Source: an uncultured Aquimarina sp. (GTDB lineage: Bacteria > Bacteroidota > Bacteroidia > Flavobacteriales > Flavobacteriaceae). Taken from it: 64,000 bases of DNA. The stretch spans positions 310,001-374,000 of the forward strand of contig NZ_CANLYD010000004.1 in the NCBI RefSeq assembly GCF_947495315.1, given 5' to 3'. Shown here in pieces: positions 17,225-25,187 of the stretch. The translations under genes and the position numbers were made by a program. The notes beneath the pieces were generated by a model, which worked only from the letters and a program-made list of their open reading frames with translations, made no database searches and was not told where the DNA came from. Every line of letters starts with the position of its first letter. Position 1 is the first letter of the stretch.

Positions 17225-17385
17225 ATATTTTTTTGAAAATTCCACACTTATGGTGTTTTTATTGTCTAAACCTTTGTGTTCTTTTTTAATACTTTTATTT
17301 AAGGATTAGCGTTTTAGTAGTTGATTTAACAGAGTTTTTATCTCAAAAGCATTATTTTGTGACTTTGTAAACCTACTTAGCCCTT

Positions 17386-18249
17386 TTGATTTTTAATTTT
17401 TTATACACATTATCCTTTCAGGAAAAACCTGAACCCGGGATTCCGAAATTCCTTGGAATCATACTAACTGTTGGTATTGTTTCGATCTGTTTGTATTATG
17501 TTTCTCGATACCTGGAAACAGTATATGCGAAATTTTATAAGAAACCTTTTTTTGTACACTTTTATTTGGTTCCTAAAAAATTACCAACTCACTTGTTGCC
17601 TTTTTTAAATACAAATGCATTATATAATCAATTGGACAAACGGAGAAAACGATATTTTGAACATCGAGTTGTACAATTTTTAGAAAGCACTAAGTTTGTT
17701 GGTAGGGAAGGACTCATCATTGATGATGATAAACGAATGCAAATTACGATGATGGTAATTCAGTTAACCTTTGGGATGCGTAATTATTTGTTAGAATATG
17801 TAGAGACTATTATTTTATACCCGTCTTCTTATTACTCCATTCTTAATAAAACAGAAAATAATGGAGAGTTTAACCCAAGATCTAAGGCTTTGGTGTTATC
17901 CTGGGAACATTTTAATATGGGAAATTTACATCAGGAAGATGGAGTGAATCTGGGAATACATGAGATTACCCATGCCATCCATTACTGTTCACTGAAAAGT
18001 AACAATATTAGCTCAGAAATATTTCACAATACTTTTTTAGAACTAGAAAAGCACCTCTCTTCTGTGGAGTTACGAAATAAGATTATTGAATCTAAAATAT
18101 TAAGGGAATATGCCTTTACAGATAAATTTGAATTTATAGCGGTATTAGTAGAAGTTTTTATGGAATCTCCTGATAAACTTAAAGAACAATTCCCTGATAT
18201 TTATGCATATGTTGGACGTATGTTAAATTTTAAATATTTTGAACGATAA
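17386..18249 (+). CDS. mtfA: MtfA-like zinc peptidase (family M90)
   Basis: A 287-residue protein. It has an N-terminal membrane helix (about residues 22-40) and a cytoplasmic metallopeptidase domain. The zinc motif HEITH is near residues 192-196 (GIHEITHAIH), and the downstream acid lies in KFEFIAVLVEVFMESP, as in MtfA. MtfA in E. coli titrates the glucose regulator Mlc and has aminopeptidase activity; a Bacteroidetes partner is unknown. No ATG exists in the first 120 codons, and the frame opens after a stop at 17368, so TTG at 17386 is the likeliest start, with ATT also possible. Confidence 0.8.
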   Translation: MIFNFLYTLSFQEKPEPGIPKFLGIILTVGIVSICLYYVSRYLETVYAKFYKKPFFVHFYLVPKKLPTHLLPFLNTNALYNQLDKRRKRYFEHRVVQFLESTKFVGREGLIIDDDKRMQITMMVIQLTFGMRNYLLEYVETIILYPSSYYSILNKTENNGEFNPRSKALVLSWEHFNMGNLHQEDGVNLGIHEITHAIHYCSLKSNNISSEIFHNTFLELEKHLSSVELRNKIIESKILREYAFTDKFEFIAVLVEVFMESPDKLKEQFPDIYAYVGRMLNFKYFER

Positions 18250-18304
18250 GATTGATATAAAAACTATATTTATCCACTAAACAATTTTAATAAAAAAGAA
18301 TAAC

Positions 18305-19018
18305 ATGGAAGAATTTCAGCAAGTAGCACCTGTAGTAAGTTCACTTACTGATGAAAAAAGAGTAGCTTTTTATAAAAAGACCTATACGCATCTAGCGATG
18401 GCAGTATTGTTATTTGTGATTGTAGAATGGGTGTTTTTTCAGATTGAACCTTTGGTAAACTTTGCGTTTTCGATGGCGCAAGGATGGAGATGGTTAATTA
18501 TGTTAGGAGGTTTTATGTTAGTTACTAATTATGCTGAGAAAATGGCATATAAGAATCATAATATAAATCAACAATATTTAGGACTTCTTCTATATGTTGT
18601 AGCACAGGCATTTATTTTTATTCCAATGATTGGCTATGCGATTATTGCTTCTCAAAGCACTATAACGGGAGAGACTAGTATTCTGTCGCAGGCTGTAGTT
18701 TTAACTTTGTCCTTGTTTACGGGACTTTCTGCTGTTGTATTATTTACTAAGAAAGACTTTTCTTTTCTTAGATCAATGTTAACCATAGGTTTTTTTATTG
18801 CAATGGGACTAATTGTTGCAGGAATCATATTTGGGTTTGATTTAGGTCTTTGGTTTAGTGCTGGAATGGTAATTTTGGCGTCTGGATCTATATTATACCA
18901 GACTTCTAATATGGTCCATAAATATTCCGAGGATCAGTATGTGGGAGCATCTTTAGGGTTGTTCGCTTCACTAATGTTACTTTTCTGGTATATCCTAAGT
19001 ATTTTATCTAATGATTAA
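18305..19018 (+). CDS. Bax inhibitor-1/YccA family membrane protein
   Basis: A 237-residue protein with seven hydrophobic segments, beginning after a cytoplasmic N-terminus with RVAFYKKTYTHLAMAVLLF. Family features include the KKDFSFLRSMLTIGFF segment between helices and YQTSNMVHKYSEDQYVGASLGLFASL near the end; that stretch carries the acidic pair used in pH/Ca2+ gating in BsYetJ-type homologues. It probably acts as a pH-sensitive cation leak channel in the inner membrane. It stands alone, 55 bp after the MtfA-like gene, with a shared terminator hairpin just downstream. Confidence 0.88.
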   Translation: MEEFQQVAPVVSSLTDEKRVAFYKKTYTHLAMAVLLFVIVEWVFFQIEPLVNFAFSMAQGWRWLIMLGGFMLVTNYAEKMAYKNHNINQQYLGLLLYVVAQAFIFIPMIGYAIIASQSTITGETSILSQAVVLTLSLFTGLSAVVLFTKKDFSFLRSMLTIGFFIAMGLIVAGIIFGFDLGLWFSAGMVILASGSILYQTSNMVHKYSEDQYVGASLGLFASLMLLFWYILSILSND

Positions 19019-19054
19019 GAAACTTATCTTAATAGGTCAGGAATACTACTTATA

Positions 19055-19097
19055 AATAATGAAAGGCTGTCTTATATCAAGACAGCCTTTCATTATT
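19055..19097. terminator. Bidirectional terminator hairpin between convergent genes
   Basis: A perfect 19-bp stem (19055-19073 with 19079-19097) and a 5-nt loop. It contains the stop codon of the minus-strand DinB gene (19093-19095) and ends the plus-strand Bax inhibitor gene. Confidence 0.85.
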
Positions 19098-19626
19098 TAT
19101 TTATAGATTCCAGTCGTTTCTTTTGACGCTCGTGATGCCTCATATGTATTTCGATTAGAGAAAACCATTCTACCGCATTAATCATCCCAAAGAATGGATG
19201 ACTGTGCTTTATTTTTGTATCACATTTCTTTACTAGTGATTCTTTGGATACAGTTTCTATTATAAATTCTTTGAAGTTGTTTTCTAACATATCTCTATCC
19301 ATTATTTCGGGAGTAAAGTCAGCTACAATTTTAGAAGGGAAAGATTCCATTTTGATGTTACGAGAAGGAATGATATTTAGATTAAATATTAAATATGCTG
19401 CCCCGTTCTTAGGTTTTCCATTTCTAGTATCATTATCTATACATTTATGAAAATTTGGGAGTTGGTACGTCTTTGCTACGCGCATAATATGATCATATAA
19501 TTCAGCAAGAGACCATTGGTCAGAAGAGGGTTTGTGATACAAGCTTTCCTGACTGTACTTTTGAAGATCCAGATACCATTTTTCAGATCTTTTTTTAAAG
19601 GCAGCAACAGGATTTTTACTGAACAT
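19093..19626 (-). CDS. DinB/YfiT-superfamily protein, possible thiol S-transferase
   Basis: A 177-residue helical-bundle protein. The first helix, SDQWSLAELYDHIMRV, holds the metal-binding His typical of DinB_2, and the pair near IEIHMRHHERQKKRL supplies the C-terminal histidines. The superfamily includes BstA, the bacillithiol S-transferase. It is the last gene of the operon Rpe - YpdA - DinB (1 bp between this start and the YpdA stop). That neighbour is a putative bacillithiol disulfide reductase, so a role in bacillithiol chemistry is a sound guess but unproven. Its stop codon lies in the terminator stem. Confidence 0.75.
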   Translation of the reverse strand: MFSKNPVAAFKKRSEKWYLDLQKYSQESLYHKPSSDQWSLAELYDHIMRVAKTYQLPNFHKCIDNDTRNGKPKNGAAYLIFNLNIIPSRNIKMESFPSKIVADFTPEIMDRDMLENNFKEFIIETVSKESLVKKCDTKIKHSHPFFGMINAVEWFSLIEIHMRHHERQKKRLESINK

Positions 19627-19627
19627 T

Positions 19628-20593
19628 TTATTTTCCTGAAATTATATGTTTTATTATTGTTTTTGCGTGTATTCTAGAATTTTCTATAAACCATATATGA
19701 GTATCCATGCCACCACATATCACTCCAGCTAGGTATAGATTATCAATGTTAGATTCCATGGTTTCCTCATTATAGTTGGGATACATTTTTTCATCATCAG
19801 AAAGTTGAATTCCAATTTTTTTGAGAAAATCAAAATTAGGAGTATAACCCGTCAAAGCTAATACATAATCATTTTCTACGCTAACTTCTCCATTAGAAGT
19901 GTTTAGGGTGATTTGCTGAGGTTTTATTTCTTTAACTGTAGCGTTGTAATATACTTTGATGCTGCCTTCTGCAATTCTGTTTTCGATATCTGGTTTTACC
20001 CAATATTTTACACGTCTACCAATTTCTGGACCTCTAACAATCATACTTACATCAGCTCCTTTTCGGTAACATTCTAAAGCAGCATCCACTGCAGAATTAC
20101 TGGCACCAATAACAGCTAGTTTTTGTTTAGCAAAGAAATGGGGATCTTTATAATAATGTGAAACTTTTGGAAGCTCTTCTCCCGGAACATCGATAGTATT
20201 CGGGATATCATAAAATCCAGTTGCCAGAATAATATATGAAGCGGTATATTCTTGTTTTTCTGTTTTTATATGGAAGATATTTTCTTCTTTCTTTACAGAA
20301 TTTACTTTTTCAAAAAGATGAATATTTAAATTGTTAGAAGTAACAATCCTTCGATAATACTCTAATGCCTCATTTCTTTTCGGTTTTGATTCATTACTAA
20401 TAAAAGGTATTTCATCGATCTCCAGTTTTTCAGAAGAAGAGAAGAACTGCATGTTTACAGGATAATTAAAAAGAGAATTTACGATAGGACCTTTTTCAAT
20501 TATCAGATAATTTAGTCCTTTTTTCTTCGCTTCCAGACCGCATGCAATGCCGATTGGACCTCCACCAATTATTATGAGATCAATGTGCTTCAT
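19628..20593 (-). CDS. ypdA: YpdA-type putative bacillithiol disulfide reductase
   Basis: A 321-residue FAD/NAD(P)H oxidoreductase. It has an N-terminal dinucleotide site IIIGGGPIGIACGLEAKK (residues 7-24), a second site VIGASNSAVDAAL near 161-173, ATGFYD near 124-129 and the terminal FAD motif NLYLAGVICGG. It lacks the CxxC pair of thioredoxin reductases, as expected of YpdA, which reduces bacillithiol disulfide using a single conserved Cys or none. It overlaps the Rpe stop by 1 bp and is followed at once by the DinB gene. The family call is firm; that this organism makes bacillithiol is inferred. Confidence 0.85.
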   Translation of the reverse strand: MKHIDLIIIGGGPIGIACGLEAKKKGLNYLIIEKGPIVNSLFNYPVNMQFFSSSEKLEIDEIPFISNESKPKRNEALEYYRRIVTSNNLNIHLFEKVNSVKKEENIFHIKTEKQEYTASYIILATGFYDIPNTIDVPGEELPKVSHYYKDPHFFAKQKLAVIGASNSAVDAALECYRKGADVSMIVRGPEIGRRVKYWVKPDIENRIAEGSIKVYYNATVKEIKPQQITLNTSNGEVSVENDYVLALTGYTPNFDFLKKIGIQLSDDEKMYPNYNEETMESNIDNLYLAGVICGGMDTHIWFIENSRIHAKTIIKHIISGK

Positions 20594-21252
20594 TAAGAAA
20601 TTATCTCTTTCAATCCTTTTATGGTTTGGATTGGATCTTCACTTTTAAAAACATAACTCCCGGCAACTAATACATCTGCTCCTGCATCGACTAATTGCTT
20701 GGCATTTTTGTTAGTGACTCCTCCATCAATTTCAATCATTGTACTGGCATTATTGCGATCAATGATTTCTTTAAGTTGTTTTACTTTTTTATAGGTGTTT
20801 TCTATAAAAGATTGCCCACCAAAACCTGGATTGACACTCATAATACATACTAAGTCAATATCTTTGATAGTATCCTCAAGTAAACTTACATTAGTATGAG
20901 GGTTTATAGCCACACCAGCTTTCATGCCTTCAGCTTTTATTGCTTGCAGAGTCCTGTGAAGATGGGTGCAGGCTTCATAATGAACGGTAAGAATATTACT
21001 TCCTAAATCAGCAAAAGTCTTTATGTATCGATCAGGATCCACAATCATCAAGTGTACATCGATGGTTTTTGAAGCATGTTTTACAATATCTCTTAAGACG
21101 GGCATTCCAAAGGAGATGTTAGGAACAAAAACACCATCCATAATATCTATATGAAACCAATCTGCATCACTGCTATTGATCATTTCTACATCTCGTTGTA
21201 AATTAGCAAAGTCTGCTGCTAATACAGAAGGGGCAATTAATTTTGAAGCCAT
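20593..21252 (-). CDS. rpe: Ribulose-phosphate 3-epimerase
   Basis: A 219-residue TIM-barrel enzyme that interconverts ribulose 5-phosphate and xylulose 5-phosphate in the pentose phosphate pathway. Motifs: PSVLAADFANLQRDVEM at the start, DIMDGVFVPNISFG with the metal/catalytic Asp, VHLMI, MSVNPGFGGQSFI, and EIDGGVTNKNAKQL with the second catalytic Asp. Length and all active-site segments fit the family. It is the first gene of a three-gene operon (1-bp overlap with YpdA); NADPH supply from the pentose pathway could serve YpdA. No anomaly is seen. Confidence 0.95.
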   Translation of the reverse strand: MASKLIAPSVLAADFANLQRDVEMINSSDADWFHIDIMDGVFVPNISFGMPVLRDIVKHASKTIDVHLMIVDPDRYIKTFADLGSNILTVHYEACTHLHRTLQAIKAEGMKAGVAINPHTNVSLLEDTIKDIDLVCIMSVNPGFGGQSFIENTYKKVKQLKEIIDRNNASTMIEIDGGVTNKNAKQLVDAGADVLVAGSYVFKSEDPIQTIKGLKEIIS

Positions 21253-21303
21253 AAAAATTGTGTTGTTTCTCGCAAAAGTACTATTTAAGTTTTAAATGGT
21301 ATA

Positions 21304-21708
21304 CTAGGAGAGCTTCATAAATTTATGAGCTAGGTAGGAAATGTTTTTAAAGTTTTTTGGATTATAAGACTTTTCTGCTTCTAAGAATTGCTGTAGTTCT
21401 GTATAATCTTTTTCTCTATGAACTGTGGCGTAAGAATTGTGAAAACTTTTAAAAGAAGGTACTCTAATTTCTCTATCAAATATTTTAATTAAATTAGAGT
21501 GTCTTGAATCTCTATCTATTTTTGAATAAAGTTCTTGAATGATTTTTTTTTCTCCTTCGATTATTTGGAAAAAATTTTGACCAAAATGCATTAGAATACC
21601 AGTAATACCTAAGTCCTCATTTTTTAGTTTAGAACAGTGCATTAAATCATTGATCTGAAAGTCAGATAGCTTAGAAGAAGTGCTTACATAAGATATTGTA
21701 TGCCACAT
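21304..21708 (-). CDS. BLUF-domain blue-light sensor, copy 1
   Basis: A 134-residue stand-alone BLUF protein. It keeps the flavin-site residues expected of the family: Tyr7 in TISYVSTSS, Asn in KLKNEDLGITGIL, and Gln in NFFQIIEGE, followed by the RDSRHSNLIKIFDRE segment. BLUF domains bind FAD and shift their hydrogen bonds in blue light. No output domain is attached, so signalling must pass through another protein. It is the most divergent of three tandem copies and ends in the shared tail YLAHKFMKLS. An upstream element at 21736-21757 resembles one before copy 2. Confidence 0.88.
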   Translation of the reverse strand: MWHTISYVSTSSKLSDFQINDLMHCSKLKNEDLGITGILMHFGQNFFQIIEGEKKIIQELYSKIDRDSRHSNLIKIFDREIRVPSFKSFHNSYATVHREKDYTELQQFLEAEKSYNPKNFKNISYLAHKFMKLS

Positions 21709-21794
21709 AGCTTTTTAGCTTCAATTTAATTTATTTAAGGGGAATATTTATGTTAAAATTATTGTTTAACATTTGTTTAGCCAGGCTATAAATC

Positions 21795-22202
21795 TTAAGA
21801 AAGCTTCATGAATTTATTAGTGAGATAGGAAATGTTATTATAGTTATCTGGGTTATATGATTTTTCTTCTCTTAAAAAATGTTGTAGTTCTTTGTGGTTG
21901 TATTTTTCACCAAGAACTTTAAAAGAAGAATGATATTTTGAGAATGAACAATTGGGTGTTTTACGATCAAAAATTTTTATCACATCATAGTGCCTGGAGT
22001 CTAATAGTATTTTTGCAAATAGAGCTTGTATTAGATCTTTTTCGCCTTCCAGAACTTGGAAAAAATTGCCATCAGAATACATTAATATTCCAGTTATATT
22101 TTGGCTATCGTTATGTAGCTTAACAAATTCGAATAGCTTATTTACTTCAGAATTTGTTAAGGATGGATCGGCTGTACTTACATAACTTATGGTTTGCCAC
22201 AT
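21795..22202 (-). CDS. BLUF-domain blue-light sensor, copy 2
   Basis: A 135-residue BLUF protein and close paralogue of copy 3 (most residues identical). Tyr7 (TISYVSTAD), Asn in VKLHNDSQNITGIL and Gln in NFFQVLEGE are all kept, so flavin photochemistry is expected. A two-residue-longer N-terminal loop than copy 1 is seen. It has no effector domain, as in copies 1 and 3. A 92-bp stretch (22045-22136) is identical in DNA to copy 3. Gaps of 86 bp (to copy 1) and 150 bp (to copy 3) leave room for separate promoters. Confidence 0.88.
   Translation of the reverse strand: MWQTISYVSTADPSLTNSEVNKLFEFVKLHNDSQNITGILMYSDGNFFQVLEGEKDLIQALFAKILLDSRHYDVIKIFDRKTPNCSFSKYHSSFKVLGEKYNHKELQHFLREEKSYNPDNYNNISYLTNKFMKLS
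22045..22136. repeat. 92-bp DNA block identical to 22603-22694
   Basis: By eye, every base of 22045-22136 (BLUF copy 2) matches 22603-22694 (copy 3), while the flanking coding DNA differs at many sites. Confidence 0.8.
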
Positions 22203-22352
22203 AACATCTACATCTTATTTAAAGATAAGATTTTTTAGTATCAAAAATTTGTTTTTAGGGGAAAATTTATGTTAAATATTGTTAATTAAATTGCTTGTTG
22301 AATTTATAGGCCCTTGTAGAGTGGGTAAAACACGAAATATATTATATTGTTT

Positions 22353-22760
22353 TTAAGAAAGTTTCATAAACTTATTAGCGAGGTAGGAAATATTCTTATA
22401 ATTATCTGGATTATGAGATTTTTCTTCTTTTAAAAAGTGTTCTAGCTCTTTATGATCATATTTTTCGCCAAGAACTTTAAACGAAGAATGGTATTCTGAG
22501 AATGAACAATTCGTTATTGCACGATCAAAAATTTTAATAATATTATAGTGTCTTGGGTCTAGAAGTATTTTTTTGTAAAGATTTTGTATTAGGTCATGTT
22601 CCCCTTCCAGAACTTGGAAAAAATTGCCATCAGAATACATTAATATTCCAGTTATATTTTGGCTATCGTTATGTAGCTTAACAAATTCGAATAGTTTATT
22701 TACCTCGGCATTTGTTAAGGTTTGATTAGCAGTACTTACATAACTTATGGTTCGCCACAT
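22353..22760 (-). CDS. BLUF-domain blue-light sensor, copy 3
   Basis: A 135-residue BLUF protein with the same key residues (Tyr7, Asn in KLHNDSQNITG, Gln in FFQVLEGE) and the tail YLANKFMKLS. It differs from copy 2 mainly near residues 10-17, in the LIQ..Y.KI helix and at the DRAITN segment. It is the first of the three in transcription order and lies about 220 bp downstream of the primary sigma factor gene, with that gene's terminator in between. It probably acts by protein-protein contact, but the partner is not evident here. Confidence 0.88.
   Translation of the reverse strand: MWRTISYVSTANQTLTNAEVNKLFEFVKLHNDSQNITGILMYSDGNFFQVLEGEHDLIQNLYKKILLDPRHYNIIKIFDRAITNCSFSEYHSSFKVLGEKYDHKELEHFLKEEKSHNPDNYKNISYLANKFMKLS
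22603..22694. repeat. 92-bp DNA block identical to 22045-22136
   Basis: Partner of the block in BLUF copy 2. It encodes the flavin-contacting centre of the domain. Confidence 0.8.
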
Positions 22761-22884
22761 GTCGTCTGGTTCTTACTTAAAGGTACAGTTTTTTGGTGTA
22801 AAAAAGATCTTTTTTGTGAATCTAATAAATGATAATGAAATTATTGCTTATTTCGCATAATTAGAAGGAAAAAATACCCATATG

Positions 22885-22911
22885 AAAAAACCTCCGGTAA
22901 TCAGCCGGAGG
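22885..22911 (-). terminator. Rho-independent terminator of rpoD
   Basis: A GC-rich stem CCGGAGG/CCTCCGG (22891-22897 with 22905-22911, 7-nt loop), followed on the minus strand by six T (22890-22885). It lies about 70 bp after the rpoD stop. Confidence 0.85.
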
Positions 22912-22981
22912 TCATTCATCAATCAAAAAACGAACAGTTATGTTATAAACTGTTTGTAATCGCAATTTAGGAAATTAAAAG

Positions 22982-23845
22982 TTATCCTAAATAAGTTTTT
23001 AATATTTTACTACGAGATGTATGTTTTAATCTACGAATAGCTTTTTCTTTAATCTGACGTACACGTTCTCGTGTTAAGTCAAAAGTTTCTCCTATTTCTT
23101 CTAATGTCATTGGATGTTGATCTCCAAGACCGAAATATAAACGAATCACATCCGCTTCTCTTGGTGTAAGTGTCTCTAGAGCACGTTCTATCTCTGTACG
23201 AAGAGATTCGTGTAATAAAGATCTATCTGGATTAGGAGATTCACCAGAATTTAATACATCATAAAGGTTAGAGTCTTCTCCTTCTACTAAAGGAGCATCC
23301 ATACTTACGTGACGTCCAGAGTTTTTCATAGACTCTTTAACGTCATTTATAGTCATATCCAGTTCTTTTGCAATTTCTTCCGCACTTGGTGGACGTTCGT
23401 GAGATTGCTCTAAGAATGCATATGTTTTATTGATCTTATTAATAGATCCAATTTTGTTTAATGGTAAACGAACAATACGAGACTGTTCTGCCAAAGCTTG
23501 TAAGATAGATTGACGAATCCACCATACGGCATATGAAATAAATTTAAAACCTCTGGTCTCATCAAAACGTTTTGCCGCTTTAATCAATCCTAAGTTACCT
23601 TCATTAATTAAATCTGGTAACGTAAGTCCTTGGTTTTGATATTGTTTTGCAACAGATACTACAAATCGTAAATTCGCTTTTGTTAATTTTTCAAGGGCTC
23701 TTTCATCACCAGCCTTTATTCGCTGAGCTAATTCTACCTCTTCATCCGCAGTAATAAGATCTACTTTACCTATTTCCTGCAAATACTTATCCAGCGATGC
23801 AGTTTCACGATTCGTTACCTGCTTCGTAATCTTAAGTTGTCTCAT
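22982..23845 (-). CDS. rpoD: Primary RNA polymerase sigma factor (RpoD/SigA type)
   Basis: A 287-residue sigma-70. Region 1.2 ([15 protein letters not shown]), region 2 with [27 protein letters not shown] and [13 protein letters not shown], region 3, and region 4 with [16 protein letters not shown] and [18 protein letters not shown] are all present. Region 1.1 and the nonconserved insert are absent, which is normal for Bacteroidetes, where this short RpoD is the housekeeping factor that reads -33 TTTG / -7 TAnnTTTG promoters. It is monocistronic with its own terminator. Confidence 0.95.
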   Translation of the reverse strand: MRQLKITKQVTNRETASLDKYLQEIGKVDLITADEEVELAQRIKAGDERALEKLTKANLRFVVSVAKQYQNQGLTLPDLINEGNLGLIKAAKRFDETRGFKFISYAVWWIRQSILQALAEQSRIVRLPLNKIGSINKINKTYAFLEQSHERPPSAEEIAKELDMTINDVKESMKNSGRHVSMDAPLVEGEDSNLYDVLNSGESPNPDRSLLHESLRTEIERALETLTPREADVIRLYFGLGDQHPMTLEEIGETFDLTRERVRQIKEKAIRRLKHTSRSKILKTYLG

Positions 23846-24017
23846 CTATGTTATCCTTGAAGTTTTATTTGTGAATATTTAGGGCTTTGCTTTTATTTAT
23901 TATACGTATGTTGTTACTAAAATGTTACAAAAAAGTAAAATTATTTTTTCAATTATGTGTCTTTGAACATTAAAAACTATAATTATTAGTCGTAAGCCTA
24001 GCTATTTGATTACAAAT

Positions 24018-24986
24018 TTATTCAAACTCTAAAACGTTTTTTGCTATAATAAGAGATCGCAGTGCATCAATTTTTTTATGCATTTTATTAAAAAATAAGT
24101 TTCTTTCTTTTTCTCCTGCAGTACTCAATAGTTTAGATCCTTCCATTTGGATCTTTAGGAATTGTTCTGCCTGATCACAGGTGGTTACATCATTAGTTCT
24201 GTAATACGAAAGAATAGTAAAAGGTACATATAGTGATCTTTCGGTAGGTGTTTTGACCAGAACTCGATTATTCATTAACAGGAGTTCGTTATAATAGAAT
24301 TTGAAATTATCTTTTTGTTCAATTATTTTTTTAGAAATCTTATTAATTAGTTCTCCAAGATCATCACATATTTCCAGAGCATCCTTAGAAGTAAGTGAAT
24401 TCGACTCAAAATAAAAGTGTATTTGTTTTAGGGTACTATTTATGGTTGTGATATCCCAAATTTCTATACAATTTAGGTCATTATACATACTACCTAAACG
24501 TTTTGCAGCTTCTAGTAGGGACAATGATGGGTTAAATCCTGTAAATCTTATATCACTGAGATCAGAATCCATAATTTTTAACCAGACATACATTTTAAAT
24601 TTTGAAAGCAAGTTGTCATCTGATGTGTAGAAAATGGGTAAATCTTTTGCAGAATAAATCATTTCTACATCTTTATTATTAATGAGAGGTGATAATGATT
24701 TGTATGAGTTTTCATAATAAGCAAGTAGACTGTCCATATCTCTAACTGGAGCTGTCTTTTTTACAGCTACAATATGCTCATCTTCACTAGAGAATAGTTG
24801 ATCTATCGATAAGCTGAAATATTTGGCTAATGTTACGCCTTCTTCTAAAGATAATTTACTTTTTTTACTGATCCTTCTATGTGCTGCGTCATAACTAATG
24901 TCTAGTGCGGTAGCGACTTCATCAATAAGAGATGTTTTAGAAGTAATCTGTTTCTTAATGAGTTCTAAGAAATTTTCTTGTATCAT
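24018..24986 (-). CDS. Helix-turn-helix regulator with a large unknown C-terminal domain
   Basis: The ATG at 24986 (MIQENFLELIKKQITSK) gives 322 residues; the longer frame would run through the operator DNA. Residues about 18-65 form an HTH (VATALDISYDAAHRRISKK, then LSLEEGVTLAKYFSLSIDQLF) like BetR/Cro-type domains. The remaining 250 residues are helical with YYENSYKSLSPL and no recognised ligand domain. Two palindromic operators (25055-25069, 25086-25100) sit 69 and 100 bp upstream, and the same pair precedes genes at 28627, 32242 and 33120. It is therefore my best candidate for the regulator of that set. This is inference. Confidence 0.7.
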   Translation of the reverse strand: MIQENFLELIKKQITSKTSLIDEVATALDISYDAAHRRISKKSKLSLEEGVTLAKYFSLSIDQLFSSEDEHIVAVKKTAPVRDMDSLLAYYENSYKSLSPLINNKDVEMIYSAKDLPIFYTSDDNLLSKFKMYVWLKIMDSDLSDIRFTGFNPSLSLLEAAKRLGSMYNDLNCIEIWDITTINSTLKQIHFYFESNSLTSKDALEICDDLGELINKISKKIIEQKDNFKFYYNELLLMNNRVLVKTPTERSLYVPFTILSYYRTNDVTTCDQAEQFLKIQMEGSKLLSTAGEKERNLFFNKMHKKIDALRSLIIAKNVLEFE

Positions 24987-25054
24987 TTCAAATCTTTTTA
25001 AGGGTAGATGATGTTTTATAGAATGTAAATTAAAAAAGAAAAATAAGTTAATTT

Positions 25055-25100
25055 TTGCGATTTTCACAAAAAAATAATTTCCTGTTCGCAATAATTGCGT
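25055..25100 (-). promoter_or_regulatory. Tandem operator pair before the HTH regulator gene
   Basis: Site 25055-25069 is TTGCGATTTTCACAA. Site 25086-25100 is TCGCAATAATTGCGT and starts exactly 31 bp further on. On the minus strand a degenerate -7 box TAATTTAC (25032-25025) lies 37 bp after the proximal site start. About 45 bp here align with 28523-28569 on the plus strand. Confidence 0.55.
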
Positions 25101-25187
25101 TTTATGCTAAAGGTGAGGTTTTGGCGTTTTGTTTTTAATACCAATTAATGACTTATGAAAAGGTTAGGTTTTCCTATAGATAGATAC

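Noticed and set aside
22353..22760. Third BLUF copy as an assembly duplicate of copy 2
   Set aside because: Copies differ at many residues outside the 92-bp identical block, so at least part is real divergence; long reads would settle the block itself.
24987..25091. N-terminal extension of the HTH regulator
   Set aside because: It codes through the operator pair and has a poly-Phe stretch with no likeness to a protein start.
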